35,639 nucleotides of DNA from an uncultured Ruminococcus sp. Lineage in GTDB: Bacteria > Bacillota > Clostridia > Oscillospirales > CAG-272. Each line of letters begins with the position of its first letter. Position 1 is the first letter of the stretch. The translations under genes were made by a program, and so were the position numbers. A model generated the notes under the pieces. The model was not told the DNA's origin. It saw only the letters and a list, made by a program, of their open reading frames with translations, and did not search any database. Where the stretch lies: positions 1 to 35,639 of the forward strand of contig CACZNC010000028.1 in the NCBI GenBank assembly GCA_902782445.1, given 5' to 3'. Of the stretch, positions 16,717-24,571 are shown piece by piece.

Positions 16717-16749
16717 GACTGAAAATCATTCATTTTGCCGGAGGATAAC

Positions 16750-17964
16750 ATGATGAAAAGCGAAACCGCGAAAATCCGCGAAATCGTCAGAACCGCTTCG
16801 GACCGGATCAAGAACGTCCACATCGGCCTCTTCAAGAATACAGACAAACCGCTTTTCCTGATTTCGGAGACCTACCCCGGGATCTGGATGGAGCATGTAT
16901 ACGATTCGGTGTTCTTCGCGTCCCGGAATCCGGAATATCTCTTTCTTGCCGAAAACACCGTCAACCTCTTCATGGACAGGCAGACGGAGGAAGGTCAGCT
17001 TCCCTTTGCCGTCATGCGCAGCGGAAGCACGCGGTACGCGCAGATCCAGGAGTGCGTGTCCTTCTACACCCTCTGCCTCGAGGTCTGGCGCATGAACCGA
17101 GATCCCGCGTTTCTCAGAAAAGCCTACGAATCCGGGAAGAAGTGGGACGGCTGGCTCCGCCGGTACCGCATGACCACAGGCCGGGGACTGATCGAAATGT
17201 TCGTCGGCTACGACACGGGCCACGACAACAGCGGCCGGCTCGAAGGCATGGCCTGTCAGGGGAATTATGTCAAAGACGGCGTCGAGCAGAACGCGGGCGT
17301 CCTTCCTCCCGACGACGGGATCACCCCGATCCTCGCCGTGGACATGAACGCGAACTTCTACGGGGATGAAAGAGCCCTCGCGGAAATGGCCCGCGCGCTC
17401 GGACTGGACGAAGAAGCCGCCGCATGGGAAGCCTCCTCCGCCGAGGTCAAAAAGAAGCTGTTCGAACACTGCTGTTCCGAAAAGGACGCCTTCTTTTACG
17501 ACGCGGACCGGAACGGGAATCTGCGGAAATACAAGTCCAGCACGATCTTCCACCTCTTCCTCGAAAAGGTGCTGGATCCCGCTAAAGACGCCGCGCTGAT
17601 CGGGAGGATCTACCGGGAGCACCTCAAGAATCCCGACGAATTCTGGACGCCCTATCCCTTCCCGTCGATGGCGGTGAACGATCCCTCCTGCGCGCGTCAC
17701 GCGGACCGGAACTGCTGGGGATACTACACGATGGGCCTGATCGTCCTGCGGTGCACCCGGTGGATGGACGCCTACGGATGGAGCCGGGATTTCGACACGG
17801 TCTGCGAAAAATGGCTCGAAGCGTGGACGCGGTGCTTCGACAGGGTCCCGCTCGGGCAGGAGATCGACCCGTTCACCGGGGATCCCACGCCCTGCTCCCC
17901 CTGGTATTCCAGCGGAATGCTGAGCTATATCTATGCGGCTGAGCGGCTGGGGATCGCGGAGTAA
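16750..17964 (+). CDS. (alpha/alpha)6-barrel glycosidase, GH63/trehalase-like
   Basis: A 404-residue cytoplasmic enzyme with the six-hairpin glycosidase layout. The N-terminal strand-helix is ISETYPGIWMEHVYDSVFFASRNPEYLF, the mid-barrel loop is GVLPPDDGITPILAVDMNANFYG, and the last hairpins carry FWTPYPFPSMAVNDP followed by NCWGYYTMGLIVLRCTRWMDAYG. This order is that of GH63/GH37-type glucosidases and mannosylglycerate hydrolases. I cannot assign the sugar. The acidic pair likely to catalyse (a glutamate or aspartate near QIQECVSF and one near the C-terminus) is not certain. GGAGG is 5 bases before ATG 16750 (8 before the next ATG, 16753). Probably third gene of the promoter at 15096; a strong terminator follows at 18002. 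Confidence 0.82.
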   Translation: MMKSETAKIREIVRTASDRIKNVHIGLFKNTDKPLFLISETYPGIWMEHVYDSVFFASRNPEYLFLAENTVNLFMDRQTEEGQLPFAVMRSGSTRYAQIQECVSFYTLCLEVWRMNRDPAFLRKAYESGKKWDGWLRRYRMTTGRGLIEMFVGYDTGHDNSGRLEGMACQGNYVKDGVEQNAGVLPPDDGITPILAVDMNANFYGDERALAEMARALGLDEEAAAWEASSAEVKKKLFEHCCSEKDAFFYDADRNGNLRKYKSSTIFHLFLEKVLDPAKDAALIGRIYREHLKNPDEFWTPYPFPSMAVNDPSCARHADRNCWGYYTMGLIVLRCTRWMDAYGWSRDFDTVCEKWLEAWTRCFDRVPLGQEIDPFTGDPTPCSPWYSSGMLSYIYAAERLGIAE

Positions 17965-18001
17965 GTCGCCTCCCGCCTCGGATCGCAAACAGGAATCTAC
18001 G

Positions 18002-18039
18002 AAAAACACAGCCCCGGAACAGAAACCGAGGCTGTTTTT
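18002..18039. terminator. Bidirectional rho-independent terminator
   Basis: Stem ACAGCC-c-CGG / CCG-a-GGCTGT with a T5 tract on the plus side and the complementary A5 on the left, giving T5 on the minus strand. It ends the glycosidase operon (plus) and the TauE-type gene (minus, stop 18080). Confidence 0.85.
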
Positions 18040-18079
18040 GTATCGGAGGAACCGGGGGATTTTATCAGCTGACGCAGAC

Positions 18080-18793
18080 TCACAGATTGGTGATCAGCAG
18101 GACCGCGCCGGAGACGATGAGCAGGATATAGGCGACTTTCAGGAATACTTTCTGATTCAGTTTCCCCGCCAGCAGACTGCCGCAGACGACGGCCGCGGTC
18201 AGGGGGATCAGGCTCAGCAGGGAGGCGGAAATCACGGGCTGCGTAAAAGAGCCGTCGAAGAAATAGCTCCCCAGCAGGAAGATGTTCAAGAGCGCCCAGA
18301 CCCCGCTCAGCGTCGTCCGGAATTTCTGTTTCTCCGGGATCGCGCCGACCGCGTAAATGACGAGAAAGCTGCCTCCCGAGACGAACAGCCCCTGCATGAC
18401 CCCCGCAAGGCAGATCGCAAGCGGAGAGACCCATTTGGGCATCGGCTTATCCGACGGGAAAAAGAGCTTTCTCACGCCGATGCACATGACGATGATCCCG
18501 TAGATCACCTGCAGGAAATTCATCTGCACGTTTTTGAAGAGCCACAGCCCTGCCAGCATGAAGACGAGCATGGTCCCGGTCATTTTGAAGAGTTCCGGGT
18601 AAACGATGTCCTTCCGGTTTTTCAGCGCGACTATGGCGGCGGAAAGCCATGCGCAGAGGGTGACGACCGGTTTCGCTGTCGCAAGTCCCACGGCGGAGAT
18701 CCCGAGGGGCATCGCGATGAGCGGTCCGCCGAAACCGGTGAGAGACTGGACTGTAAAGGCAGCGAGGACGATCAACAGGAACAGAACGGTCAT
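18080..18793 (-). CDS. TauE/SafE-family sulfite/organic anion exporter
   Basis: A 237-residue integral membrane protein with about eight hydrophobic helices in two half-repeats. The TauE/SafE signature is visible in both: FTVQSLTGFGGPLIAMPLG at the start and CLAGVMQGLFVSGGSFLVIYAV in the middle. Family members move sulfite, sulfoacetate and related organic anions across the membrane; the substrate here is unknown. ATG 18793 follows GAGGAGG. It is monocistronic and divergent from the 5-oxoprolinase operon, sharing a 50-base interval that contains a palindrome. A link to 5-oxoproline or another organic acid is possible but is inference. Confidence 0.88.
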   Translation of the reverse strand: MTVLFLLIVLAAFTVQSLTGFGGPLIAMPLGISAVGLATAKPVVTLCAWLSAAIVALKNRKDIVYPELFKMTGTMLVFMLAGLWLFKNVQMNFLQVIYGIIVMCIGVRKLFFPSDKPMPKWVSPLAICLAGVMQGLFVSGGSFLVIYAVGAIPEKQKFRTTLSGVWALLNIFLLGSYFFDGSFTQPVISASLLSLIPLTAAVVCGSLLAGKLNQKVFLKVAYILLIVSGAVLLITNL

Positions 18794-18819
18794 ACCCTGC
18801 CTCCTCTCCGTTTTTTTCC

Positions 18820-18848
18820 ATTTTACACGATCTTCCAGGATTTTGCAA
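18820..18848 (-). promoter_or_regulatory. Promoter of the TauE/SafE gene
   Basis: On the minus strand, TTGCAA (18848-18843), a 17-bp spacer and TAAAAT (18825-18820). Confidence 0.72.
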
Positions 18849-18849
18849 G

Positions 18850-18897
18850 CGGTTTTTGAATACTTATAAGTTTTTCATGGATTTATGCAAAAAACCG
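18850..18897. promoter_or_regulatory. Candidate operator between divergent promoters
   Basis: A perfect 10-bp palindrome ACTTATAAGT lies at 18862-18871. It is flanked by a wider inverted repeat, CGGTTTTTG (18850-18858) against CAAAAAACCG (18888-18897, one extra A). Both lie exactly between the -35 boxes of the TauE/SafE gene and the pxp operon. No regulator gene is adjacent, so the binding protein is unknown. Confidence 0.45.
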
Positions 18898-18926
18898 TTG
18901 ACATACGGGGAGAAAAGTGATAAAAT
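18898..18926 (+). promoter_or_regulatory. Promoter of the 5-oxoprolinase operon
   Basis: TTGACA (18898-18903), a 17-bp spacer and TAAAAT (18921-18926). The transcript should begin near 18933, which rules out the upstream in-frame start at 18917. Confidence 0.8.
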
Positions 18927-18961
18927 ATGAGAAATTATTTCATCCAATGGAGTTGATGTGC

Positions 18962-19696
18962 TTGACTGATTTTTCCATCCGCGCAGTCGGGGATTCTGCC
19001 GTGACCGTCGAATTCGGAACCGGCATCGATCCCGCTGTCAACGCGAAGGTACACGCGCTCCGGTCCCTGCTTTCGGAAGAAGGAGTGCCCGGTATTACGG
19101 ACATGATCCCGACCTTCTGTTCCCTGCTGATCTGCTACGATCCGGGCGTGATCCGCTTCGGCGAGATCTGCGGGAAGATCAGAAGGGTGGCGGAGGGCAA
19201 TCTCGCAAGCGCCGCCGCTCCGTCGAGGACCTTTCTCATTTCCGTCTGCTATGGCGGGGATTACGGCGAGGACCTTCCCTATGTGGCGGAACACGCGGGG
19301 ATCTCCGAGCGCGAGGTGATCCGGCGGCACTCCGCTCCTGATTATCTCATCTATATGCTCGGATTCCTCCCGGGCTTCTCCTATCTCGGCGGGATGGATC
19401 CGGTTCTCGAGACCCCGCGCCTCTCCCAGCCCCGTCAGCTGATCCCGGCCGGTTCCGTCGGCATCGGAGGCAGTCAGACCGGACTTTACCCCCTCGATTC
19501 TCCCGGAGGCTGGCGTCTGATCGGCCGTTCTCCCGTCCGTCCCTACGATCCGCGGCGGAAGGAGCCGATCCTCTACCGGGCCGGGGACAAGATCCGCTTC
19601 GTTCCCATCGACGAGCGGGAATACAGAAAGATCGAAGCCGCCGTGAAAGCGGGGTCTTACGAATGCCCCTATCTGGAAGGAGGTAAGCGCCGATGA
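18962..19696 (+). CDS. pxpB: 5-oxoprolinase subunit PxpB (KipI family)
   Basis: A 244-residue KipI/allophanate-hydrolase-subunit-1 homologue. Signature parts are CYGGDYGEDLPYVAEHAGIS, then PDYLIYMLGFLPGFSYLGGM, and PAGSVGIGGSQTGLYPLDSPGGW. With PxpC and PxpA it forms the ATP-dependent 5-oxoprolinase that opens 5-oxoproline (pyroglutamate) to L-glutamate in the cytoplasm. Start choice: GGAG at 18949-18952 is 9 bases before TTG 18962. ATG 18956 is only 3 bases from it and ATG 18947 lies ahead of it, so TTG is preferred, with ATG 18956 the alternative. First gene of the operon; its stop overlaps the pxpC start. Confidence 0.93.
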   Translation: MTDFSIRAVGDSAVTVEFGTGIDPAVNAKVHALRSLLSEEGVPGITDMIPTFCSLLICYDPGVIRFGEICGKIRRVAEGNLASAAAPSRTFLISVCYGGDYGEDLPYVAEHAGISEREVIRRHSAPDYLIYMLGFLPGFSYLGGMDPVLETPRLSQPRQLIPAGSVGIGGSQTGLYPLDSPGGWRLIGRSPVRPYDPRRKEPILYRAGDKIRFVPIDEREYRKIEAAVKAGSYECPYLEGGKRR

Positions 19697-20655
19697 GCAT
19701 GGAGATCCTCACCCCCGGCCTGCTCTCCACGATCCAGGACTTTGGCCGGTTCGGCTATCAGGCAAGCGGATTCGCCCCCACCGGCGCCGCGGACTCCCTC
19801 TCCATGAAAAAAGCCAACGCCCTTGTCGGAAACGATCCGGGGGAAGCCGTCATTGAAATGATGCTTCTGGGCGTCACGGCCCGATTCAACACCCCCTGCG
19901 TCATCGCTCTGACCGGCGCGGATATGATGCCGAAGGTCAACGGCGGAGAAGTCGAAAACGGCGCGGCGATCCGAATCGCAAGGGGGGACGTGCTGGAGCT
20001 TTCGGGGACCCGGGACGGGATGGGATGCTATCTCGCCGTGTCGGGCGGGTTCGATCTTCCCCTCGTCATGGGGAGCCGCTCCACCGGACTGCGCTTCGGC
20101 GTCGGGGGATTCAACGGACGCAAGATCATGCGGGGCGACGTTTTGAAACTCCGCGCTCCCGTTCCCGATCTGCCGGATCTTCCGCGGCGCAGGCTCACGA
20201 CTCTGCCGGTTTTCGGCAAGCACGTCGTGCTCCGGACTGTCCCGGGACCGCAGGACTATATGTTCTCCGAATCGGAACTGGAAGGCTTCTTCTCCCATCC
20301 CTATTCCGTCACCAACGCCACCGACCGCATGGGGATCCGATTGGAGGGCGAACCCATCGTCCCGAAGAAGTCCAGCGATATCATATCCGACGGGACAGCC
20401 TTCGGCGCGATCCAGGTCCCGACGGGAGGCCAGCCCATCATCCTCATGGCGGACCGGCAGACCACGGGGGGCTACGCGAAAATCGCAACCGTCATAACCG
20501 CCGATCTGCCTAGAGCCGCCCAGATGCGTCCCGGGTGCACCGTCCGCTTCATGCCCGTCACCGTGGACGAGGCGCAGGATATCCTGGCGATCGAAAACAA
20601 GGCATTCGAGGAGGAATACCGGCTTCTGAACGGCGTATATCCCTCCGGCTCATGA
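19693..20655 (+). CDS. pxpC: 5-oxoprolinase subunit PxpC (KipA family)
   Basis: A 320-residue biotin-dependent-carboxyltransferase-like protein of the KipA/allophanate hydrolase subunit 2 family. Markers are GLLSTIQDFGRFGYQASGFAPTGAAD at the N-terminus, AVSGGFDLPLVMGSRST in the middle, and AIQVPTGGQPIILMADRQTTGGYAKIATV towards the end. It pairs with PxpB as the ATP-using half of 5-oxoprolinase. Length and motifs are normal for the family. ATG 19693 overlaps the pxpB stop (ATGA) and has AAGGAGG 8 bases upstream, so the two subunits are translationally coupled. Confidence 0.94.
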   Translation: MSMEILTPGLLSTIQDFGRFGYQASGFAPTGAADSLSMKKANALVGNDPGEAVIEMMLLGVTARFNTPCVIALTGADMMPKVNGGEVENGAAIRIARGDVLELSGTRDGMGCYLAVSGGFDLPLVMGSRSTGLRFGVGGFNGRKIMRGDVLKLRAPVPDLPDLPRRRLTTLPVFGKHVVLRTVPGPQDYMFSESELEGFFSHPYSVTNATDRMGIRLEGEPIVPKKSSDIISDGTAFGAIQVPTGGQPIILMADRQTTGGYAKIATVITADLPRAAQMRPGCTVRFMPVTVDEAQDILAIENKAFEEEYRLLNGVYPSGS

Positions 20656-20666
20656 AAGGAGAGACC

Positions 20667-21449
20667 ATGACCGATTATACCTCCGCCTCCCCTTCCGAAG
20701 TGCGGTCCCTGATCCGACAGGAGATCGTCACGGAGAACACCTCCGGGATGTGCGCGGGATACGCCCAGGCAAATCTTGTCGTACTTCCCCGGGATCTCGC
20801 CTTCGACTTTCTGCTCTTCGCCCAGAAGAATCCCTACGCCTGCCCGGTGCTCGAGGTCTGCGACGGCCGGTACACCGAAGAGATCGCCGACAGGGCCGAC
20901 ATCGCCCGGGATCTTCCCCGCTACCGGGTGTACGAATACGGGGAAATGACGGGAGAATACCTGAACGTCGAGAAATTCTGGCGGGACGATCTCGTCAGCT
21001 TCCTCATCGGCTGCTCCTTCTCCTTTGAAGCGGAACTGCTCGAGGCGGGGATCCCCGTCCGCCAGATCGAAGAGGGCAGGAACGTCCCGATGTACATCAC
21101 GAACATCCCCTGCCGTCCCGCGGGCGTCTTTCACGGGAACGTCGTCGTCAGCATGAGGCCCATGACCCCGGAACAGGCGATCCGCGCGAGCATCGTCACC
21201 TCCGCCATGCCCCGAGTCCACGGCAAACCCCTGCACCTCGGCGACCCCTCCGCCATCGGGATCAAGGATATCGGCAAGCCCGATTTCGGCGATTCCGTTA
21301 CGATCCGGCGGGGGGAGATCCCCGTGTTCTGGCCCTGCGGCGTGACCCCCCAGGCGGTGCTGATGGCCGCGAAACCGCCCTTCGCCATCACCCACGCCCC
21401 TGGACACATGTTCATCACCGACGTCAAAAACTCCGCGCTGAAATACTGA
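20667..21449 (+). CDS. DUF1445 (YcsI-like) putative hydro-lyase
   Basis: A 260-residue member of the DUF1445 family, to which Bacillus YcsI and D-glutamate cyclase-like proteins belong. Markers are SPSEVRSLIRQEIVTENTSGMCAGYAQANLVVLP at the N-terminus, SFLIGCSFSFEAELLEAGIPVRQIE, NVVVSMRPMTPEQAIRA and FWPCGVTPQAVLM, ending in ITHAPGHMFITDV. The eukaryotic relative turns D-glutamate into 5-oxo-D-proline, which fits its place among 5-oxoprolinase genes; the bacterial role is not proven. ATG 20667 has AAAGGAGA 4-11 bases upstream and follows pxpC by 11 bases. Confidence 0.9.
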   Translation: MTDYTSASPSEVRSLIRQEIVTENTSGMCAGYAQANLVVLPRDLAFDFLLFAQKNPYACPVLEVCDGRYTEEIADRADIARDLPRYRVYEYGEMTGEYLNVEKFWRDDLVSFLIGCSFSFEAELLEAGIPVRQIEEGRNVPMYITNIPCRPAGVFHGNVVVSMRPMTPEQAIRASIVTSAMPRVHGKPLHLGDPSAIGIKDIGKPDFGDSVTIRRGEIPVFWPCGVTPQAVLMAAKPPFAITHAPGHMFITDVKNSALKY

Positions 21450-21464
21450 AAGAGGAACGGTACT

Positions 21465-22220
21465 ATGATTTTTGCTGATTTGAACTCCGATCTCGGCGAG
21501 AGCTTCGGAGCGTATAAGATCGGAGCGGACGACAAAATCATCCCCCTCGTGACTTCTGTCAACATCGCCTGCGGATACCATGCCGGCGACCCGCTCGTGA
21601 TGCAGAAGTCCGTCGCCCTCGCGAAACAGTACGGCGTCTCCGTCGGCGCACATCCCGGATTCCCGGATCTTTTGGGATTCGGACGGCGGAACATGAACGC
21701 CTCCCCCGCGGAAGTCAAGGCCTATATCCAGTATCAGGTCGGCGCGCTCTCCGCGTTCTGCCGGGCGGCGGGGGTGAAGCTCCATCATGTGAAGCCCCAC
21801 GGAGCCATGTACAATATGGCCGGAGCCGATTACAAGCTCGCCCGCGCCGTTGCCGAAGCCGTGGCGGAGATCGACGATTCGCTGGTGCTTCTGGCCCTCT
21901 CCGGCAGCGAAATGATCCGGGCGGCCAACGAGATCGGTCTGCCCTGCGCAAGCGAAGTTTTCGCGGACCGGCACTATGAGGAAGACGGATCCCTCCGCGC
22001 CCGCTCGAAGCCCGACTCCGTCATTCACGACGAGGAAGAGTGCATTTCCCGGGTCCTGCGCATGGTGACGGAAGGCAAAGTCACCGCCGTCACGGGAAAG
22101 GATATCGACCTGCGGGCGGATTCGATCTGCGTCCACGGCGACACCCCGGAAGCTCTCGCCTTCATCCGGCGCATCCGGGAAACCCTCGAAAAGAACGGCA
22201 TCGGGATCGGAGCTTTCTGA
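21465..22220 (+). CDS. pxpA: 5-oxoprolinase subunit PxpA (LamB/YcsF family)
   Basis: A 251-residue LamB/YcsF protein. The diagnostic start is DLNSDLGESFGAYKIGADD, then VNIACGYHAGDPLVM, VSVGAHPGFPDLLGFGRR, and LHHVKPHGAMYNM. These histidine- and aspartate-bearing loops line the active site of the beta/alpha barrel that completes 5-oxoproline hydrolysis with PxpBC. The ribosome site is GAGGAA before ATG 21465, 15 bases after the DUF1445 stop. All three subunits are thus in one operon, so the pathway is complete here. Confidence 0.95.
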   Translation: MIFADLNSDLGESFGAYKIGADDKIIPLVTSVNIACGYHAGDPLVMQKSVALAKQYGVSVGAHPGFPDLLGFGRRNMNASPAEVKAYIQYQVGALSAFCRAAGVKLHHVKPHGAMYNMAGADYKLARAVAEAVAEIDDSLVLLALSGSEMIRAANEIGLPCASEVFADRHYEEDGSLRARSKPDSVIHDEEECISRVLRMVTEGKVTAVTGKDIDLRADSICVHGDTPEALAFIRRIRETLEKNGIGIGAF

Positions 22221-22313
22221 TCCTCTCCGTAACGGTCTTCCCAATTCTCCGGTCAGCGTTATCCTCTCAGGTAATCCAATTCTGTACAAAACATCAGAAG
22301 GAGGCAACACCCA

Positions 22314-23585
22314 ATGGCAACGAAAACCAAGAAATCATTCCTCGAACGTCTGAAGGAAGTCGGACCCGGCGCGCTCGTGGCTGCCGCGTTCATCGGTCCC
22401 GGCACCGTGACTTCCTGCTCCACTTCCGGAGCGAGCTTCGGCTATACCCTGCTCTGGGCCATGCTGTTCTCCGTGATCTCGGTCATCGTCATGCAGACCA
22501 TGGCGGCGAAGCTCGGGATCGTCAAGCAGATGGGCCTCGGCGAAGCGCTCCGCGAGATCTTCGTGAACAAAGTCGTGCGGATCCTGCTCGCAATCCTCGT
22601 CATTTCCGCCGTCTTCATCGGCAACGTCGCGTATGAGACCGGCAATATCTCCGGTTCCATCCTCGGCATCCAGGCGATCTCCTCCGCCCTCAACACCCAG
22701 ACCTGGAAGATCATCCTCGCGCTCGTCATCGGAACGGTCGCGATCATCCTTCTCGCCAGCGGGAGCTACAAATCCATCGAAAAGGTGCTGACCGGCCTCG
22801 TCGTCATCATGGGCGTGATTTTCCTGATCTGCGCGATCTGCGCGAAACCCCAGTGGGGCGCCGTGCTCAAGGGCATGTTCGTCCCGAGCGTTCCCTCCGT
22901 GGACCGGGCGTGGATGACGGTCGCCGCCCTCATGGGTACGACGGTCGTTCCCTATAACATCTACCTGCACGCTTCCTCCGCCGCGAAGAAGTGGAAGAAT
23001 CCCGAAACCGACCTCAAGACCTCCATGCTGGACTCCATCATCGCCATCGGCCTCGGCGGCGTGATCTCCATGGCGATCATCATCTGCGCGGCCGCCACGA
23101 TCAACGCGACCGGCGGAACGATCTCCAGCGGCGCGGACATGGCGAAAGCCCTCACTCCTCTGCTCGGCAGCTGGGCGACCGTCATTTTCGGCATCGGCCT
23201 CTTCGCCGCGGGATTCACTTCCGCCATCACCGCTCCTCTCTCCGCCGCGTTCGCTTCCAGCGGGATCCTCGGCTGGGGCGAAGACATGAAGAAGTTCCGC
23301 TTCAAGGCATTCTGGCTTGTGGTCCTCCTGTTCGGTATGGTCGCGGTCTGCACTCTCGGCGCGTCCCCGACGGAGATCATCCTCTTCGCCCAGGCGGCAA
23401 ACGCGTTCCTGCTTCCGATCACCGCAGTCCTGCTTCTGGTAGTGAGCAACAACAAGAACGTCATGGGCAAGTATAAGAACGGCGTCGTGCTCAATATCCT
23501 CGCCGTGATCGTGATCGCCGTGTTCGTCTTCATCGCCGCCCGCAACATGACCGCGTTCGTCACGAGCGTCAAGGCTCTGTTCTAA
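22314..23585 (+). CDS. NRAMP-fold transporter with altered metal-site motifs
   Basis: A 423-residue membrane protein with about 11 helices and clear NRAMP family likeness. In the first helix the canonical DPGN is replaced by GPGT (AFIGPGTVTSCSTSGASFGY). In the sixth the MPHN metal motif is VPYN (MGTTVVPYNIYLHAS). The known metal-binding Asp, Asn and Met, and the helix-6 His, are therefore missing, so manganese/iron transport by the usual site is unlikely. In Bacillus subtilis the kipI/kipA cluster also contains an NRAMP-type gene, ycsG. I infer uptake of 5-oxoproline or a related organic compound. AAGGAGG precedes ATG 22314; the 93-base gap after pxpA shows no terminator. Last gene of the operon. 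Confidence 0.87.
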   Translation: MATKTKKSFLERLKEVGPGALVAAAFIGPGTVTSCSTSGASFGYTLLWAMLFSVISVIVMQTMAAKLGIVKQMGLGEALREIFVNKVVRILLAILVISAVFIGNVAYETGNISGSILGIQAISSALNTQTWKIILALVIGTVAIILLASGSYKSIEKVLTGLVVIMGVIFLICAICAKPQWGAVLKGMFVPSVPSVDRAWMTVAALMGTTVVPYNIYLHASSAAKKWKNPETDLKTSMLDSIIAIGLGGVISMAIIICAAATINATGGTISSGADMAKALTPLLGSWATVIFGIGLFAAGFTSAITAPLSAAFASSGILGWGEDMKKFRFKAFWLVVLLFGMVAVCTLGASPTEIILFAQAANAFLLPITAVLLLVVSNNKNVMGKYKNGVVLNILAVIVIAVFVFIAARNMTAFVTSVKALF

Positions 23586-23624
23586 AGCAGTTCGATCCGT
23601 TCTGAACCGAAATATGATTTTTCA

Positions 23625-23660
23625 TCAGGCTCTGAGGAGATCTCCCCGGGGCCTGTTTTC
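23625..23660 (+). terminator. Rho-independent terminator of the pxp operon
   Basis: A 9-bp stem CAGGCTCTG / CGGGGCCTG (two G-U pairs) closes on an inner GGAGATCTCC palindrome and is followed by TTTTCCT. It lies 40 bases after the transporter stop. Confidence 0.72.
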
Positions 23661-23687
23661 CTGTCTGCCCGAATTTCTTCCCGCTCC

Positions 23688-23716
23688 TTGACGCCGTCCC
23701 GGACTTATGATACAAT
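23688..23716 (+). promoter_or_regulatory. Promoter of the tandem alpha/beta hydrolase genes
   Basis: TTGACG (23688-23693), a 17-bp spacer and TACAAT (23711-23716), about 30 bases before ATG 23750. Confidence 0.77.
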
Positions 23717-23749
23717 GGAGGCGAAAATCAAGCCATCGGGAGGGACACG

Positions 23750-24571
23750 ATGAACACCTCTTTCATGAAATGGAAGGACGAGGCATACGGGGAGCACGAA
23801 AGACAGAAGTTTGACCTCGCCGTGCCGAAGGACCGCGGCTGTCACGGACTGATCCTCTTCATCCACGGAGGCGCGTGGATCGCGGGGGACAAGGAGGGCT
23901 ACCGGGACGACCTCGACCGCTGGGCCGTCAAAGGGTATGCCGCGGCGGCGATGAATTACCGCTACATCGCCCCGGACGCGCAGATGGACGCGGAAATGGA
24001 GGATATCAAAAACGCGCTCGCCGTGATCCGGGAAAAGGCGAAAGAAGCCGGAGCCGATCTCACCCGGGTCCTGCTCACGGGGACCTCGGCGGGCGGGCAC
24101 CTCTCCCTGCTCTACGCCTATTCGATGGCGGAGACCTCGCCCATCCGGCCGGCCTGCGTCGTGGATTACTGCGGTCCCACCCTGCTCTCGGAACACGGGC
24201 TCCTCTATGAAACACCCGGGAAATACCCTCCGGCGGAACAGTGGACCGCGCTCTTCTCAAATCTAACGGGTAAAGCGGTGGTTCCGGGGAACGAAGCAGA
24301 ATTCATGCCCCTGCTCGAAAAGTATTCCCCTGTGACCCATGTGACCGGGAACTCCGTCCCGACGATCATCTGCCACGGGCAGAAGGACGATCTTGTCCCC
24401 TTCACCCAGGCGAAGATCCTGCGGAACAGGCTCGAAGAATGCGGGGTCGAATACGTCTTCCTTCCGATGCCGGAGGCGGGGCACGGACTCGAACAGGCGG
24501 AGATCTACAGGGAATCCGCCGCGTTGTTTGAGATCTACGCGGAACGCTTTCTCAAAGAGGCAGAGGCATGA
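23750..24571 (+). CDS. Alpha/beta hydrolase (BD-FAE-like esterase), copy 1
   Basis: A 273-residue cytoplasmic esterase-type hydrolase. The oxyanion-hole motif is LFIHGGAW (HGG at 39-41), the nucleophile elbow is GTSAGG with Ser113, the acid is probably within CHGQKDDLVPF, and the catalytic His is in PEAGHGLEQ. This is the BD-FAE/esterase-lipase layout, whose members cleave feruloyl, acetyl or other small esters on carbohydrates or xenobiotics. No signal peptide. GGGAGGG precedes ATG 23750. The stop overlaps the start of the second hydrolase (ATGA at 24568), and the two proteins align along their whole length. Confidence 0.88.
   Translation: MNTSFMKWKDEAYGEHERQKFDLAVPKDRGCHGLILFIHGGAWIAGDKEGYRDDLDRWAVKGYAAAAMNYRYIAPDAQMDAEMEDIKNALAVIREKAKEAGADLTRVLLTGTSAGGHLSLLYAYSMAETSPIRPACVVDYCGPTLLSEHGLLYETPGKYPPAEQWTALFSNLTGKAVVPGNEAEFMPLLEKYSPVTHVTGNSVPTIICHGQKDDLVPFTQAKILRNRLEECGVEYVFLPMPEAGHGLEQAEIYRESAALFEIYAERFLKEAEA

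Noticed and set aside
16726..18009. 427-codon open frame on the minus strand
   Set aside because: Antisense to the glycosidase gene and running through the terminator at 18002; no ribosome site.
20472..22310. 612-codon open frame on the minus strand
   Set aside because: Antisense to pxpC, the DUF1445 gene and pxpA, all clear family members; the translation has no recognisable fold.
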